Shown: positions 52,649-61,669, counted from the first letter of the stretch. The stretch: 64,000 nt of DNA from an uncultured Rothia sp. (GCA_946221065.1 CAMIIO010000010.1:10852-74851), one strand, 5' to 3'. Translations and numbers: made by a program. Notes: generated from the sequence alone by a model not told the origin.

Positions 52649-55369
52649 TTAGTCTTCAGCAGGCTTGTACTCATCAAGGTTGTACTTCTTCAAAGCCTTT
52701 GCAGCAACATCTGCATCAACTTCGCCACGCTCGGCAAGCATCTGCAATGCGCGAACAACAATGGACTCGGAGTCAATGTTGAAGAAGCGACGTGCAGCAG
52801 GACGGGTGTCGGAGAAGCCGAAACCATCCGTACCCAAGGTTGCGAACTCATTAGGAACGTACTGACGTACACCGTCCATGAGAGCTGAATCGTAGTCAGA
52901 AACAGCAACAACAGGACCGGTTGCGCCTTCAAGCTGCTGAGTAATGAACGGGGTGCGCTTCTTCTCGCCACCGGAGAGGAATGCTTCGCGTTCAGCGGCA
53001 ATACCGTCACGGCGCAGGTTGGTCCACGAGGTGACCGACCAAACGTCTGCAGATACGCCGTACTCTTCAGCCAAAATCTCTGAAGCCTTCATGGCCAAAG
53101 GCACGCCAACACCGGAAGCTAGCAGCTGGGTGCGAGGACCATCAACTTCAGCTTCGTGTACGCGGTGAATACCACCGATGATGCCGTCAACATCTACGTT
53201 CTCGGGCTCGGCAGGTTGCACAATAGGCTCGTTGTAGACGGTGAAGTAGTACATGACGTTGTGCTCTTCATCCTTCTGACCGTACATCTGCTCGATACCG
53301 CGCTCAACCAAGTGGGCAATTTCGTAGCCGTATGCCGGGTCATACTGCAGAACAGCGGGGTTCTGTGCAGCAAGGATGGGGGAAGCGCCGTCCATATGCT
53401 GGAAGCCCTCACCAGTTAGGGTGGTACGACCTGCAGTACCACCAACAATGAAACCACGTGCCAGCTGGTCAGCTGCTGCCCAGAAGGCGTCGCCGGTGCG
53501 CTGGAAGCCGAACATCGAGTAGTAGATGTATACGGGCAACATGGGAACACCATGAGTCTCGTAAGAAGTACCGGCTGCAGTCAGTGCTGCCACACCGCCG
53601 GCTTCGTTAATACCCACGTGCTGAATCTGACCCTGAGGAGATTCCTTATAAGCCAGCATGAGCTCACGGTCCACTGCCAGGTAGTTCTGACCCAAGGTGT
53701 TGTAAATCTTGGAGGTCGGGAACAGCGAGTCCATACCAAAGGTACGAGCCTCATCCGGAACGATCGGAACTACGCGCTTACCGAAGTCCTTCTCACGCAT
53801 GAGGTCCTTCAACAAGCGAACAAATGCCATGGTGGTTGCGGCCATCTGCTTACCGGAGCCCTTCTTGGAGCCCTTGTAAGCCTTTTCGCTGGGAAGTTCA
53901 ATCTCATGCTGAATATTGCGACGAGCGGGTAAGAAGCCACCGAGCTCTTTACGACGCTCAATCATGTACTTGATTGCAGGATCGTCAAAGCCGGGGTGGT
54001 AGTACGGCGGGTTGTAGAGGTCCTTCTCCAGCTCTTCGTCAGAAACCGGAATGTCCAAGTGATCGCGGAAGGTCTTAAGATCTTCCATGGTCAGCTTCTT
54101 CATCTGGTGGGTTGCGTTACGACCCTCGAAGTGAGTACCCAAGCCGTAGCCCTTAATGCCCTGCGCCAAGATGACGGTGGGCTGGCCCTTGTGCTCAAGT
54201 GCTGCCTTGTAGGCTGCGTAGACCTTGTAGTAGTCGTGCGCACCGCGCTTAAGAGCCCAGATGTCATCATCAGACATGTTGGCAACAAGCTCTTTAGTTT
54301 CGGGAGTCTTGCCGAAGAAGTGCTCGCGAACGAAACCACCGTCTTCTGCCTTGTAAGTCTGGAAGTCGCCGTCGAGAGTTTCGTTCATGATTCGAACGAG
54401 CTCACCGGACTTGTCCTTCTCGAGCAGGTCATCCCACTCGCGACCCCAGATAACCTTGATAACGTTCCAGCCGGCACCGCGGAAGAATGCTTCAAGTTCC
54501 TGAATAATCTTGCCGTTACCGCGAACAGGTCCGTCAAGACGCTGTAGGTTACAGTTCACCACGAAGGTGAGGTTGTCTAGACGGTTGTTTGCAGCTATCT
54601 GCAACGCACCGCGCGACTCAACTTCATCGAGCTCGCCGTCGCCGAGGAATGCCCAGACGTGCTGCTCCGAGGTGTCCTTAATGCCGCGATCGTGCAGGTA
54701 GTGGTTAAACTGTGCCTGCCAAATAGCGTTGATGGGACCAATACCCAAGGACACGGTGGGGAACTGCCAGAATTCAGGCATGCAGCGCGGGTGCGGGTAA
54801 GAAGGAAGGCCATGACCTGCGCGGGACTTTTCCTGACGGAAGCCGTCAAGATCCTCTTCAGTGAGGCGACCTTCCAGGTAAGCGCGAGCGTAGTTACCGG
54901 GGGAGGAGTGACCCTGCCAGTAAATCTGGTCTCCGCCACCGGGGTGCTCTGGTCCGCGGAAGAAGTTGTTCAAACCTACTTCGTAAAGGGTTGCAATACC
55001 TGCGTAAGAAGAAATGTGGCCACCTACACCAATGGTGGACTTCTGTGCGCGGTGAACCATCACTGCCGCATTCCAGCGAAGCAGTGAGCGGTAACGACGT
55101 TCGATAGCCTCATCGCCGGGGTATTCCGGTTCCTGGTCAACAGGAATGGTGTTTACGTAATCGGTGGTGGTTACCATAGGCATCTGAACGCTGCGGCTGC
55201 TTGCGCGCTGCAAGAGTGAGCGAACAATGAACTGTGCGCGTTCACTGCCCTGGCTTTCGAGGAGTTCGTCGAAAGATTCAATCCATTCCTGCGTCTCTTC
55301 GACGTCGGTGTCGGTAAAGCCATTGGTTAGGGCGCTAATGACGTGATCGTTAGTATCGGAGGGTCCCAC
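52649..55369 (-). CDS. aceE: Pyruvate dehydrogenase E1 component, homodimeric type
   Basis: A 906-residue thiamine-diphosphate enzyme that decarboxylates pyruvate and passes the acetyl group to the E2 lipoyl domain, making acetyl-CoA. The homodimeric E1 pattern is plain: MVHRAQ and GGHISSYAG near residue 100-120, the thiamine motif GDGELDE ending in NCNLQRLDGP near 255-290, and the transketolase-like pyrimidine domain from about 500. Actinobacteria use this AceE form. The E2/E3 genes are not in the window. It lies beside the fab operon, to which it supplies acetyl-CoA. Confidence 0.97.
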   Translation of the reverse strand: MGPSDTNDHVISALTNGFTDTDVEETQEWIESFDELLESQGSERAQFIVRSLLQRASSRSVQMPMVTTTDYVNTIPVDQEPEYPGDEAIERRYRSLLRWNAAVMVHRAQKSTIGVGGHISSYAGIATLYEVGLNNFFRGPEHPGGGDQIYWQGHSSPGNYARAYLEGRLTEEDLDGFRQEKSRAGHGLPSYPHPRCMPEFWQFPTVSLGIGPINAIWQAQFNHYLHDRGIKDTSEQHVWAFLGDGELDEVESRGALQIAANNRLDNLTFVVNCNLQRLDGPVRGNGKIIQELEAFFRGAGWNVIKVIWGREWDDLLEKDKSGELVRIMNETLDGDFQTYKAEDGGFVREHFFGKTPETKELVANMSDDDIWALKRGAHDYYKVYAAYKAALEHKGQPTVILAQGIKGYGLGTHFEGRNATHQMKKLTMEDLKTFRDHLDIPVSDEELEKDLYNPPYYHPGFDDPAIKYMIERRKELGGFLPARRNIQHEIELPSEKAYKGSKKGSGKQMAATTMAFVRLLKDLMREKDFGKRVVPIVPDEARTFGMDSLFPTSKIYNTLGQNYLAVDRELMLAYKESPQGQIQHVGINEAGGVAALTAAGTSYETHGVPMLPVYIYYSMFGFQRTGDAFWAAADQLARGFIVGGTAGRTTLTGEGFQHMDGASPILAAQNPAVLQYDPAYGYEIAHLVERGIEQMYGQKDEEHNVMYYFTVYNEPIVQPAEPENVDVDGIIGGIHRVHEAEVDGPRTQLLASGVGVPLAMKASEILAEEYGVSADVWSVTSWTNLRRDGIAAEREAFLSGGEKKRTPFITQQLEGATGPVVAVSDYDSALMDGVRQYVPNEFATLGTDGFGFSDTRPAARRFFNIDSESIVVRALQMLAERGEVDADVAAKALKKYNLDEYKPAED

Positions 55370-55729
55370 TAGTTAACCTCTCTTGTAGATGAAGTTGGGA
55401 TGTGCCGGATAGAGAGTTCTAAAACTTCTGTCCAGATTTCCTTGCGCTCCTCACAGCTTTCGCACGAGGAGTCGCCTTACTTTCTATGTTGTCATAGATT
55501 GGGGTGCGGCAGGGAGAAAAAGGGGAATACTACGATAAATGGCTGGGTAGTTTAAGTCACAGTCGAATGCTTGTTCAAGAAACATGGCAGGTTATCGCCG
55601 TGTTCAGTTGCGTAGAACGCGGCGGGAGTGTTCAGTTATCTGTAGAAGTGGATGAGACTTAAGGCTCATCTGTACTTAACGCAAAGTAATTTTGCTATCC
55701 ATGAACTGTCGAACTTCAGGAGGAAATCA
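55370..55729. other. 360-bp intergenic region between divergent aceE and DUF3052 genes
   Basis: No gene is visible. It should hold promoters for both strands. It contains a 16-bp palindrome TCTATG-TTGT-CATAGA at 55483-55498, close enough to aceE to act as an operator, and a smaller GATGAG/CTCATC inverted repeat near 55649-55668 on the DUF3052 side. I could not assign -35/-10 elements with confidence. Confidence 0.6.
55483..55498. promoter_or_regulatory. Palindrome upstream of aceE, possible operator
   Basis: A perfect 6-bp inverted repeat with a 4-nt centre, 114-129 bp upstream of the aceE start on the minus strand. The binding protein is unknown. Confidence 0.3.
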
Positions 55730-56146
55730 GTGAGCGAGACCAAGACCGCTGCGGAGAATGCAGTAGTCCAATTTGGTTTCAAGGATGGGGATCTCATCCA
55801 AGAATTTGGCTATGACGACGACGTTGACTTTGATCTACGTGAAGCCTTGATGGACCTGGTTGGTTCTGAACTGTTGGATGAAGATGATCAAGAGGTTGTT
55901 GACGGAATCCTGCTGTGGTGGCGTGATGAGGATGGCGATCTCGTTGATGGTCTAGTTGACGTACTTTCCACCCTTGACGAGGGTGGTGTTATCTGGCTGC
56001 TGACTCCTAAAGCTGGCAGAGACGGCCATGTATCTCCTTTGGATATCCAGGCTGCCGCACCAGAGGCAGGTTTGCATATGACTTCTTCTGAAGAGGCAAG
56101 CACTGATTGGGCAGCTAATCGTTTGGTGATGAAGCGCGTGCAGTAA
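55730..56146 (+). CDS. DUF3052 family protein
   Basis: A 138-residue acidic protein from GTG 55730, with AGGAGG 6 nt upstream; the open frame reaches further back, but the ribosome-binding site fixes this start. Residues such as VQFGFKDGDLIQEFGYDDD, ILLWWRDEDGDLVD and GGVIWLLTPKAGR are the family pattern. DUF3052 genes usually sit next to aceE in actinobacteria. The function is not established. It may be regulatory, as it is divergent from aceE. Confidence 0.9.
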   Translation: MSETKTAAENAVVQFGFKDGDLIQEFGYDDDVDFDLREALMDLVGSELLDEDDQEVVDGILLWWRDEDGDLVDGLVDVLSTLDEGGVIWLLTPKAGRDGHVSPLDIQAAAPEAGLHMTSSEEASTDWAANRLVMKRVQ

Positions 56147-56162
56147 AACCGTGTTTTACCCT

Positions 56163-56198
56163 AAAATTCCCTCGGCAACCTGGCTGGGGGAATTTTTT
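56163..56198 (+). terminator. Terminator after the DUF3052 gene
   Basis: AAAATTCCC and GGGAATTTT form a stem (56163-56171 and 56188-56196) around a partly paired loop, running into a T/A-rich tract. It lies 17 nt after the stop codon. Confidence 0.75.
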
Positions 56199-56297
56199 AT
56201 AAAAAATTTTTTTGATGTTTTGTCCTCGGTATCTCAACGTTTTCTAGCATTTTCCAGCCTTGATGGAAGGGGGTTTTGAAAAAATTTGGCTTTCGGG

Positions 56298-56326
56298 TTG
56301 CGCGAGTCAAAAAAGGTGTGTAGAGT
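56298..56326 (+). promoter_or_regulatory. Predicted promoter of tRNA-Val
   Basis: TTGCGC (56298-56303) and TAGAGT (56321-56326) are 17 nt apart, 46 bp before the mature tRNA start. Confidence 0.6.
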
Positions 56327-56371
56327 ATTTTCTTGTCACCGCGAGATACGGAAACGGAATCGCAAGACAAT

Positions 56372-56447
56372 GGGTCTTTAGCTCAGCTGGTAGAGCGCCA
56401 CGTTTACACCGTGGATGTCATCGGTTCGACCCCGGTAGGACCCACCA
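56372..56447 (+). tRNA. tRNA-Val(TAC)
   Basis: A 76-nt cloverleaf with encoded CCA (56445-56447). The acceptor stem GGGTCTT pairs with AGGACCC through one wobble pair. The D loop is AGCTCAGCTGGTAGAG. The anticodon loop TTTACAC inside a CCACG/CGTGG stem gives anticodon TAC (valine). GGTTCGACCCC is the T arm. Confidence 0.95.
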
Positions 56448-56452
56448 AAAGA

Positions 56453-56483
56453 AAAGGTCTCACATTCATGTGAGGCCTTTTTG
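56453..56483 (+). terminator. Terminator after tRNA-Val
   Basis: An 11-bp stem with one wobble pair (56453-56463 and 56470-56480) ending in TTTTT, directly after the tRNA. Confidence 0.85.
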
Positions 56484-56524
56484 TGTATCTCGCTTCGCTA
56501 CCGAATGACTGAATGAGGCAAACT

Positions 56525-56704
56525 ATGAAGCATCAGTTCAAGCCGCGACATATGACAGCTATTATGCTCAGCCTAACATGGCTTATGATTTCGCTAGTCT
56601 TCATTATCCAGGGCACGATGTTGCACATCTGGATTCCATTTGCTGCGGTTGCTTTAGTCATTGGGGCGCTTGCGGTGTGGGTCTTACTTAATGACCGCCC
56701 CTAA
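56525..56704 (+). CDS. Small two-helix membrane protein
   Basis: A 59-residue hypothetical protein. ATG 56525 is preceded by TGAGG at 6 nt; an in-frame ATG at 56513 has no such site. Residues 10-30 (AIMLSLTWLMISLVFIIQG) and 35-54 (IWIPFAAVALVIGALAVWVLL) are two transmembrane helices with a short loop. No family is recognised. It lies alone between the tRNA terminator and gnd. Confidence 0.6.
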   Translation: MKHQFKPRHMTAIMLSLTWLMISLVFIIQGTMLHIWIPFAAVALVIGALAVWVLLNDRP

Positions 56705-56862
56705 ACCTGTGCTCTTCTTGACCCCATTGATGTTCTAGAATACGTGGTGTTGCTAACATAAGTCGCTTGATGGCAATGTCATAAATCAAAACATCGTTCA
56801 TCTTCCAAGAAAAAACGGTTAAAAAATTTTTGTTCTGGACGGTGTTGCGTAGAGTTAACGGC

Positions 56863-58341
56863 ATGACTGAAACTAACTCAACTCACAAGGCACAAATTGG
56901 TGTGACAGGTCTTGCCGTCATGGGCGCAAACCTGGCACGTAACCTGGCACGTAATGGCTATACCGTGGCGCTACACAATCGATCCGTTGCAAAGACCGAC
57001 GCATTATTAGAAGCGCACGGTTCCGAGGGCGACTTCATTCGCACCGAGACTCTCGAAGAGCTGGTTGACTCCCTGGAAAAGCCGCGCCGTATTTTGGTGA
57101 TGGTCAAGGCTGGCGCGCCCGTTGACGCCGTGATTGATCAGCTTACCCCGTTGCTGGATGAGGACGACATTATTATCGACGGCGGAAACTCGCATTTCCC
57201 CGACACCATCCGCCGCGAACACGCACTGGCAGCAAAGGGGCTGCACTTTGTAGGCGTTGGTGTCTCCGGAGGCGAAGAGGGTGCCCTGAACGGTCCCTCG
57301 ATTATGCCCGGTGGTTCCAAGAAATCCTATGAGTCTCTTGGTCCCATTCTCGAAAAAATTTCCGCCAAAGCTAAAGATGGCACCGCTTGCTGCAACTGGA
57401 TTTCCACCGATGGTGCCGGTCACTTTGTGAAGATGGTTCACAACGGTATTGAATACGCCGATATGCAGGTTATCGGTGAAGCCTACGACCTACTGCGTTC
57501 AGTAGCGGGCAAGGAACCTGCGGAACAGGCAGAAATCTTCAAGCAGTGGAATAGTACCGAGCTTGATTCCTACCTCATTGAAATTACTTCCGAGGTTTTG
57601 GCTCAGAAAGATACTCGTACAGGCAAAGCCCTCATCGACGTCATCGTGGATGAGGCAGGTCAGAAGGGCACCGGTCGTTGGACCGTTCAGGCCGCTTTGG
57701 ATCTGGGATCGCCCGTCACCGCCATTGCGGAATCTGTATTTGCTCGCGCTCTTTCCTCAGCTAACCCTGAGGCCCGCAAGCAGGCTCAGCAGGAGCTTCC
57801 TGCCGGCGTCGTCGAATCCGTTGAGGTTGAGGATGAAGCACAGTTTATTGAGGATGTGCGCAAGGCACTTCTGGCATCCAAACTGGTTGCTTACGCACAA
57901 GGGCTAGACGAAATCACCGCAGCAGGTAAAGAATACGGCTGGGAACTCAACCTTGCCGAAATTGCTAGCCTATGGCGCGCCGGTTGCATTATTCGTGCAG
58001 AACTACTGGGCGAAATTATGAGCGCCTATAGCGGTGATATGCAGCCCGTTAATATGCTGCTTGCACCGGGCTTCAAGAAGCTCATGGAAGATTTGCTTCC
58101 CTCATGGCGTCGAGTGATTGTTAAGGCTACCGAGCGCGGTATTCCGGTGCCCGTATTCGCTTCTGCGCTGTCTTACTACGACGGTCTTCGTCGTGATCGT
58201 CTACCGGCAGCTCTGATCCAGGGACAGCGTGATTTCTTTGGTGCCCACACCTACGGGCGTGTGGATGATGAAGGCATGTGGCACACTAACTGGAGTGGCG
58301 ACCGTAGCGAAATTGACGCGGAAAGCTCACATACCCACTAA
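56863..58341 (+). CDS. gnd: 6-phosphogluconate dehydrogenase, decarboxylating
   Basis: Pentose phosphate pathway enzyme: 6-phosphogluconate plus NADP gives ribulose 5-phosphate, CO2 and NADPH. I chose ATG 56863 (492 residues) because the family begins close to GVTGLAVMGANLARNLA; the open frame runs back to 56830. Motifs are GGNSHFPDT, GVGVSGGEEGALNGPSIMPGG, the catalytic FVKMVHNGIEYADMQ and C-terminal RDFFGAHTYGRVD. NADPH from this step would support the fatty-acid and OleD reductions. Confidence 0.96.
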   Translation: MTETNSTHKAQIGVTGLAVMGANLARNLARNGYTVALHNRSVAKTDALLEAHGSEGDFIRTETLEELVDSLEKPRRILVMVKAGAPVDAVIDQLTPLLDEDDIIIDGGNSHFPDTIRREHALAAKGLHFVGVGVSGGEEGALNGPSIMPGGSKKSYESLGPILEKISAKAKDGTACCNWISTDGAGHFVKMVHNGIEYADMQVIGEAYDLLRSVAGKEPAEQAEIFKQWNSTELDSYLIEITSEVLAQKDTRTGKALIDVIVDEAGQKGTGRWTVQAALDLGSPVTAIAESVFARALSSANPEARKQAQQELPAGVVESVEVEDEAQFIEDVRKALLASKLVAYAQGLDEITAAGKEYGWELNLAEIASLWRAGCIIRAELLGEIMSAYSGDMQPVNMLLAPGFKKLMEDLLPSWRRVIVKATERGIPVPVFASALSYYDGLRRDRLPAALIQGQRDFFGAHTYGRVDDEGMWHTNWSGDRSEIDAESSHTH

Positions 58342-58371
58342 GGCTCTGAACCATTAGATATTCAGACTAAA

Positions 58372-58411
58372 AAAGCAGGTTAGCGGAATTGACGTTTCGC
58401 TAACCTGCTTT
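58372..58411 (+). terminator. Terminator after gnd
   Basis: A perfect 14-bp stem (58372-58385 and 58398-58411) with a 12-nt loop, flanked by A and T tracts. Confidence 0.85.
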
Positions 58412-58446
58412 CTAATTGTTGATGGGAGGAAAGATATACTCTTGAT

Positions 58447-59298
58447 ATGGATGTAACTTTCTATACAGAACCACAAAAATTCTTGGACGTGGCGGGGGAG
58501 TACCTTGAACGCCACATCCGCACCCATACGATAGTGGCCACTGTTGCTCGAAGAGAACCGCTCAAAAACATGCCCTATTGGTTTGCCGTCATGAGTGAGG
58601 GCGAAACTATTCGTGGTATAGCCATGCGAACACACCCACAGCCACCGCACGCACTATTTGTCCCCTCGCTTTCCGAAGAATGCCTCGCAGCCCTTGCCCA
58701 TGCTCTGCTTGAACGGAAAGAACAGGTTACTGCCTGTAACGGTGATGTTCAGACTGCACGTTCCCTGTTCCAATTACTCGGCTACCCTCACCCCGTCGTA
58801 GGGGTGCATACACGCCTGCACTTCCTTGACCACGTTACTTTTCCCTCCAAGCCTGCTGGAGAACTTCGTCAGGCAACCCTAGCTGACTTACCGCTGATTA
58901 AGTCATGGCGGCGTACCTTCTGGGAAGATGTCGAAAAACAAGGAGGGAGGGAACCCCAAGAGGACGAAGTGCAGTCATATGCCGACAGCTCGCTCACTGA
59001 ACCCGCCGTGGTTGCTGGGCAGTACTGGTTCTGGGAAGTTGACGGGAAGCCCGTCCATATGACGGTAACTCAGCCGGCTAGGTTCGGCGTCGAAAAGATT
59101 GGTCCCGTTTACACTCCGGAAGAGTATAGGGGTAATGGGTATGCAGGGTACGTTGTGGCACTCCTTTCGCACCAAATACTAGAACGAGGACATACTCCGA
59201 CTCTTTATACTGATCAAGCAAATCCAGTGTCCAATAAGGTATACACGCGCATTGGGTTTGTGGGTGCTGCTGACGAAGGAGAAGTGCTCGTAAACTGA
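58447..59298 (+). CDS. GNAT family N-acetyltransferase
   Basis: A 283-residue protein with an N-terminal region (1-135) of unclear fold and a C-terminal GNAT domain (about 140-280). The acetyl-CoA-binding motif is YTPEEYRGNGYAGYVVALLS, followed by TLYTDQANPVSNKVYTRIGF, the usual C-terminal strand. The substrate is unknown. The architecture resembles proteins acting on amines of small molecules. It is a single gene between two terminators. Confidence 0.88.
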   Translation: MDVTFYTEPQKFLDVAGEYLERHIRTHTIVATVARREPLKNMPYWFAVMSEGETIRGIAMRTHPQPPHALFVPSLSEECLAALAHALLERKEQVTACNGDVQTARSLFQLLGYPHPVVGVHTRLHFLDHVTFPSKPAGELRQATLADLPLIKSWRRTFWEDVEKQGGREPQEDEVQSYADSSLTEPAVVAGQYWFWEVDGKPVHMTVTQPARFGVEKIGPVYTPEEYRGNGYAGYVVALLSHQILERGHTPTLYTDQANPVSNKVYTRIGFVGAADEGEVLVN

Positions 59299-59318
59299 TT
59301 CAGTAGCTGGATAAAAAA

Positions 59319-59358
59319 GATGGGGCATTGTTCTGTTCTCACAGAACAATGCCCCATC
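59319..59358. terminator. Bidirectional terminator between the GNAT gene and cysE
   Basis: A perfect 17-bp stem (59319-59335 and 59342-59358), 6-nt loop, with A tract upstream and AT-rich flank downstream, between convergent genes. Confidence 0.88.
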
Positions 59359-59377
59359 ATCTAGTGAGGACTTGCTA

Positions 59378-59962
59378 CTAAATCCACATGGTGGGATCAA
59401 CATACTCGACGGCGTCCACCAGCGGTTTTTTCTTCTCCGGAGTACGCGGACGAGACGTCGCCGGAATACCGGTAATAATCGAATCGGCAGGAGCATCATG
59501 GACCACCACAGCGTTACCACCGATTGCCGAATCATCCCCAATATAGACTGGACCCAGCACCTTAGCACCCGTACCAACAGTGACGCGATGACCAATAGTT
59601 GGGTGACGCTTAGTTTTCTCTAACGAACGGCCACCCAGCGTGACCTGGTGATACAGCATAACGTCATCGCCAATCTCGGTAGTCTCACCGATAACCACGC
59701 CCATACCGTGATCAATAAAAAAGCGGCGACCAATCTGAGCCCCCGGATGAATCTCTACCCCGGTCAAAAAGCGCGAAAACTGAGAAAGAGTACGTGCCAA
59801 AAGCTTGGTTGAATCTTTCTGCCACAAGCGATGAGACAGCCGATGAATCCAAATCGCATGCATCCCGGAATAATTCAACAAAATTTCTACCGTACTGCGT
59901 GCGGCAGGATCGTGCGCACGCACATTAGCGATATCTTCCTGCAATCGCTCAAAAAAACTCAT
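59378..59962 (-). CDS. cysE: Serine O-acetyltransferase
   Basis: Makes O-acetylserine from serine and acetyl-CoA, the precursor for cysteine. A 194-residue protein with the N-terminal helical region and a left-handed beta-helix of hexapeptide repeats (GAQIGRRFFIDHGMGVVIGE, GGRSLEKTKRHPTIGHRV). It is of the short CysE type found in gram-positive bacteria. It follows cysK on the same strand after about 140 bp and a terminator. Confidence 0.94.
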   Translation of the reverse strand: MSFFERLQEDIANVRAHDPAARSTVEILLNYSGMHAIWIHRLSHRLWQKDSTKLLARTLSQFSRFLTGVEIHPGAQIGRRFFIDHGMGVVIGETTEIGDDVMLYHQVTLGGRSLEKTKRHPTIGHRVTVGTGAKVLGPVYIGDDSAIGGNAVVVHDAPADSIITGIPATSRPRTPEKKKPLVDAVEYVDPTMWI

Positions 59963-60054
59963 TCAACCGCTCTCTTCTTAGACGCAAACTATACGACTAT
60001 AACCACACTAAACCGCCCAGTATTCCACCAAAACCATCATTCTCACAAGAAAAA

Positions 60055-60087
60055 TTGGCGTCCTTCCCTATAGTGGAAGGACGCCAA
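60055..60087 (-). terminator. Terminator after cysK
   Basis: A perfect 13-bp stem (60055-60067 and 60075-60087) followed on the minus strand by TTTTTC. cysK and cysE are therefore probably separate transcripts. Confidence 0.82.
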
Positions 60088-60104
60088 CATCTTAAAGCTC
60101 CGAA

Positions 60105-61040
60105 CTAGCTACGGATATCCTCGTACAGGATGGTAGAAATATAACGCTCACCAAAATCGGGCACAATCGCCACAATCAACTTATCCTTATTCTCGGACTT
60201 CTTGGCCTCTTCAAGCGCAGCCCACACGGCAGCACCGGAAGAAATACCGCCCAAGATACCCTCCTGAACGCCAAGTTGGCGAGAAGTACGCACAGAGTTC
60301 TCCGCAGTGACCGGCACGACGGCGTCGTAAATGTCTCGATCTAGAGTTTCGGGAACAAAGTTTGCACCCAGACCCTGAATCTTGTGAGGGCCAGCCTTGC
60401 CACCGGAAAGCAACGGTGAATCCGAAGGCTCAACAGCAATGACTTTCACATTGGCATTCTGCTCTTTGAGGTACTTACCAGCACCAGAGACAGTACCACC
60501 GGTGCCCACACCGGCAACAAAGATATCTACCTTACCCTCGGTAGCTTCCCAAATCTCGGGACCGGTGGTGTTGTAATGAATCTCGGGGTTAGCAGCATTA
60601 GAGAACTGGGAAGCCAAAATAGCGTTCTCGGTATTCTCAACGATTTCCTGAGCCTTCTCCACAGCACCGCGCATTCCCTCGGCTCCCGGAGTTAACACAA
60701 TCTCGGCACCGTAGGCACGCAACATCACGCGACGCTCATTCGACATAGTCTCGGGCATCGTCAAAATAACCTTATAACCGCGAGCAGCACCAACCATCGC
60801 CAGAGCAATACCGGTATTACCGGAAGTTCCCTCAACAATAGTGCCACCGGGCTTCAACGCACCAGCTTTTTCAGCGGCGTCGATAATGGCTCGACCAATA
60901 CGATCCTTCACCGAATTTGCCGGATTATAAAATTCCAGCTTAACAGCCACATTGCCCGGCAGATCAGCATCCAAACGGTTAAGACGAACCAGGGGAGTGC
61001 CGCCAATAACTTCGGTAACATCGTTGTACATCTTCGACAT
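60105..61040 (-). CDS. cysK: Cysteine synthase A (O-acetylserine sulfhydrylase)
   Basis: Converts O-acetylserine and sulfide to cysteine with PLP. The 311-residue protein has the PLP lysine K45 in NPANSVKDRIGRA, the phosphate loop GVGTGGTVSG, and the substrate loop EGTSGNTGIALA. Partner CysE is the next gene downstream. An inverted repeat CATACTC/GAGTATG (61081-61108) lies just upstream of the start and may be a regulatory site. Confidence 0.96.
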   Translation of the reverse strand: MSKMYNDVTEVIGGTPLVRLNRLDADLPGNVAVKLEFYNPANSVKDRIGRAIIDAAEKAGALKPGGTIVEGTSGNTGIALAMVGAARGYKVILTMPETMSNERRVMLRAYGAEIVLTPGAEGMRGAVEKAQEIVENTENAILASQFSNAANPEIHYNTTGPEIWEATEGKVDIFVAGVGTGGTVSGAGKYLKEQNANVKVIAVEPSDSPLLSGGKAGPHKIQGLGANFVPETLDRDIYDAVVPVTAENSVRTSRQLGVQEGILGGISSGAAVWAALEEAKKSENKDKLIVAIVPDFGERYISTILYEDIRS

Positions 61041-61080
61041 ACTAAAATCCTTTCAGAGGAAACTAATAATGTTTTCTGCT

Positions 61081-61108
61081 CATACTCTACGTAATAAACC
61101 TGAGTATG
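61081..61108. promoter_or_regulatory. Inverted repeat upstream of cysK
   Basis: CATACTC (61081-61087) and GAGTATG (61102-61108) with a 14-bp centre, 41-68 bp ahead of the cysK ATG on the minus strand. The spacing of 21 bp puts both arms on one helix face, as expected for a dimeric repressor. No regulator is identified. Confidence 0.35.
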
Positions 61109-61147
61109 TCCGTCATAGCGAAATGAAACGTAATGTTCACAGTATTT

Positions 61148-61669
61148 TTACTGCAGATATTCGGCATATTGTTGCCGAACCTTCGATAACTTGGGATTAA
61201 TCACAGCTATGCAATAACCCTGCCCCGGATTGAGCGCATAATAATTCTGGTGATAATCCTCTGCCTCCCAAAACTTTTCCAGCGGAGCAATCACCGTGAC
61301 AATATCTTGATCCCAGAGCTTTTGCGCTCGAGCCTTTGCCGCCTCAAAAAATTCCCGTTGATCCTCATTCTCATAAAACAGCACCGAACGGTACTGTGAA
61401 CCGCTGTCGGCACCCTGTCGATCCCAGCTCGTGGGATCATGCACCGAAAAGAACACATCCACAATAGTCTCAGGCGGAATAACGGCTTCATCAAATTCCA
61501 CCTTCACTACCTCTTGATGCCCCGTCGCACCCGAACAAACACTCCGGTAATCAGGATGTGGGGTATCTCCACCGGAATAACCACACACGCTACTCTCCAC
61601 ACCACGCAAACCGCGCAGCGCCGCGTCTAAACACCAAAAACAACCCGAACCCATCACAAAACTCTGCAT
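61148..61669 (-). CDS. msrA: Peptide methionine sulfoxide reductase MsrA
   Basis: Reduces S-methionine sulfoxide in proteins. I chose ATG 61669 because AAAGG is 7 nt upstream and the protein then begins directly before the active site GSGCFWC (nucleophile C10); a GTG at 61684 would add 5 residues. CGYSGG, GATGHQEVVKVEFDE, and HDPTSWDRQGADSGSQYRS are typical. At 173 residues it has no MsrB fusion. It reads towards cysK on the same strand, with a 107-bp gap. Confidence 0.94.
   Translation of the reverse strand: MQSFVMGSGCFWCLDAALRGLRGVESSVCGYSGGDTPHPDYRSVCSGATGHQEVVKVEFDEAVIPPETIVDVFFSVHDPTSWDRQGADSGSQYRSVLFYENEDQREFFEAAKARAQKLWDQDIVTVIAPLEKFWEAEDYHQNYYALNPGQGYCIAVINPKLSKVRQQYAEYLQ

Noticed and set aside
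56260..56508. An 82-residue open frame across tRNA-Val
   Set aside because: It runs through the tRNA and its terminator and matches nothing.
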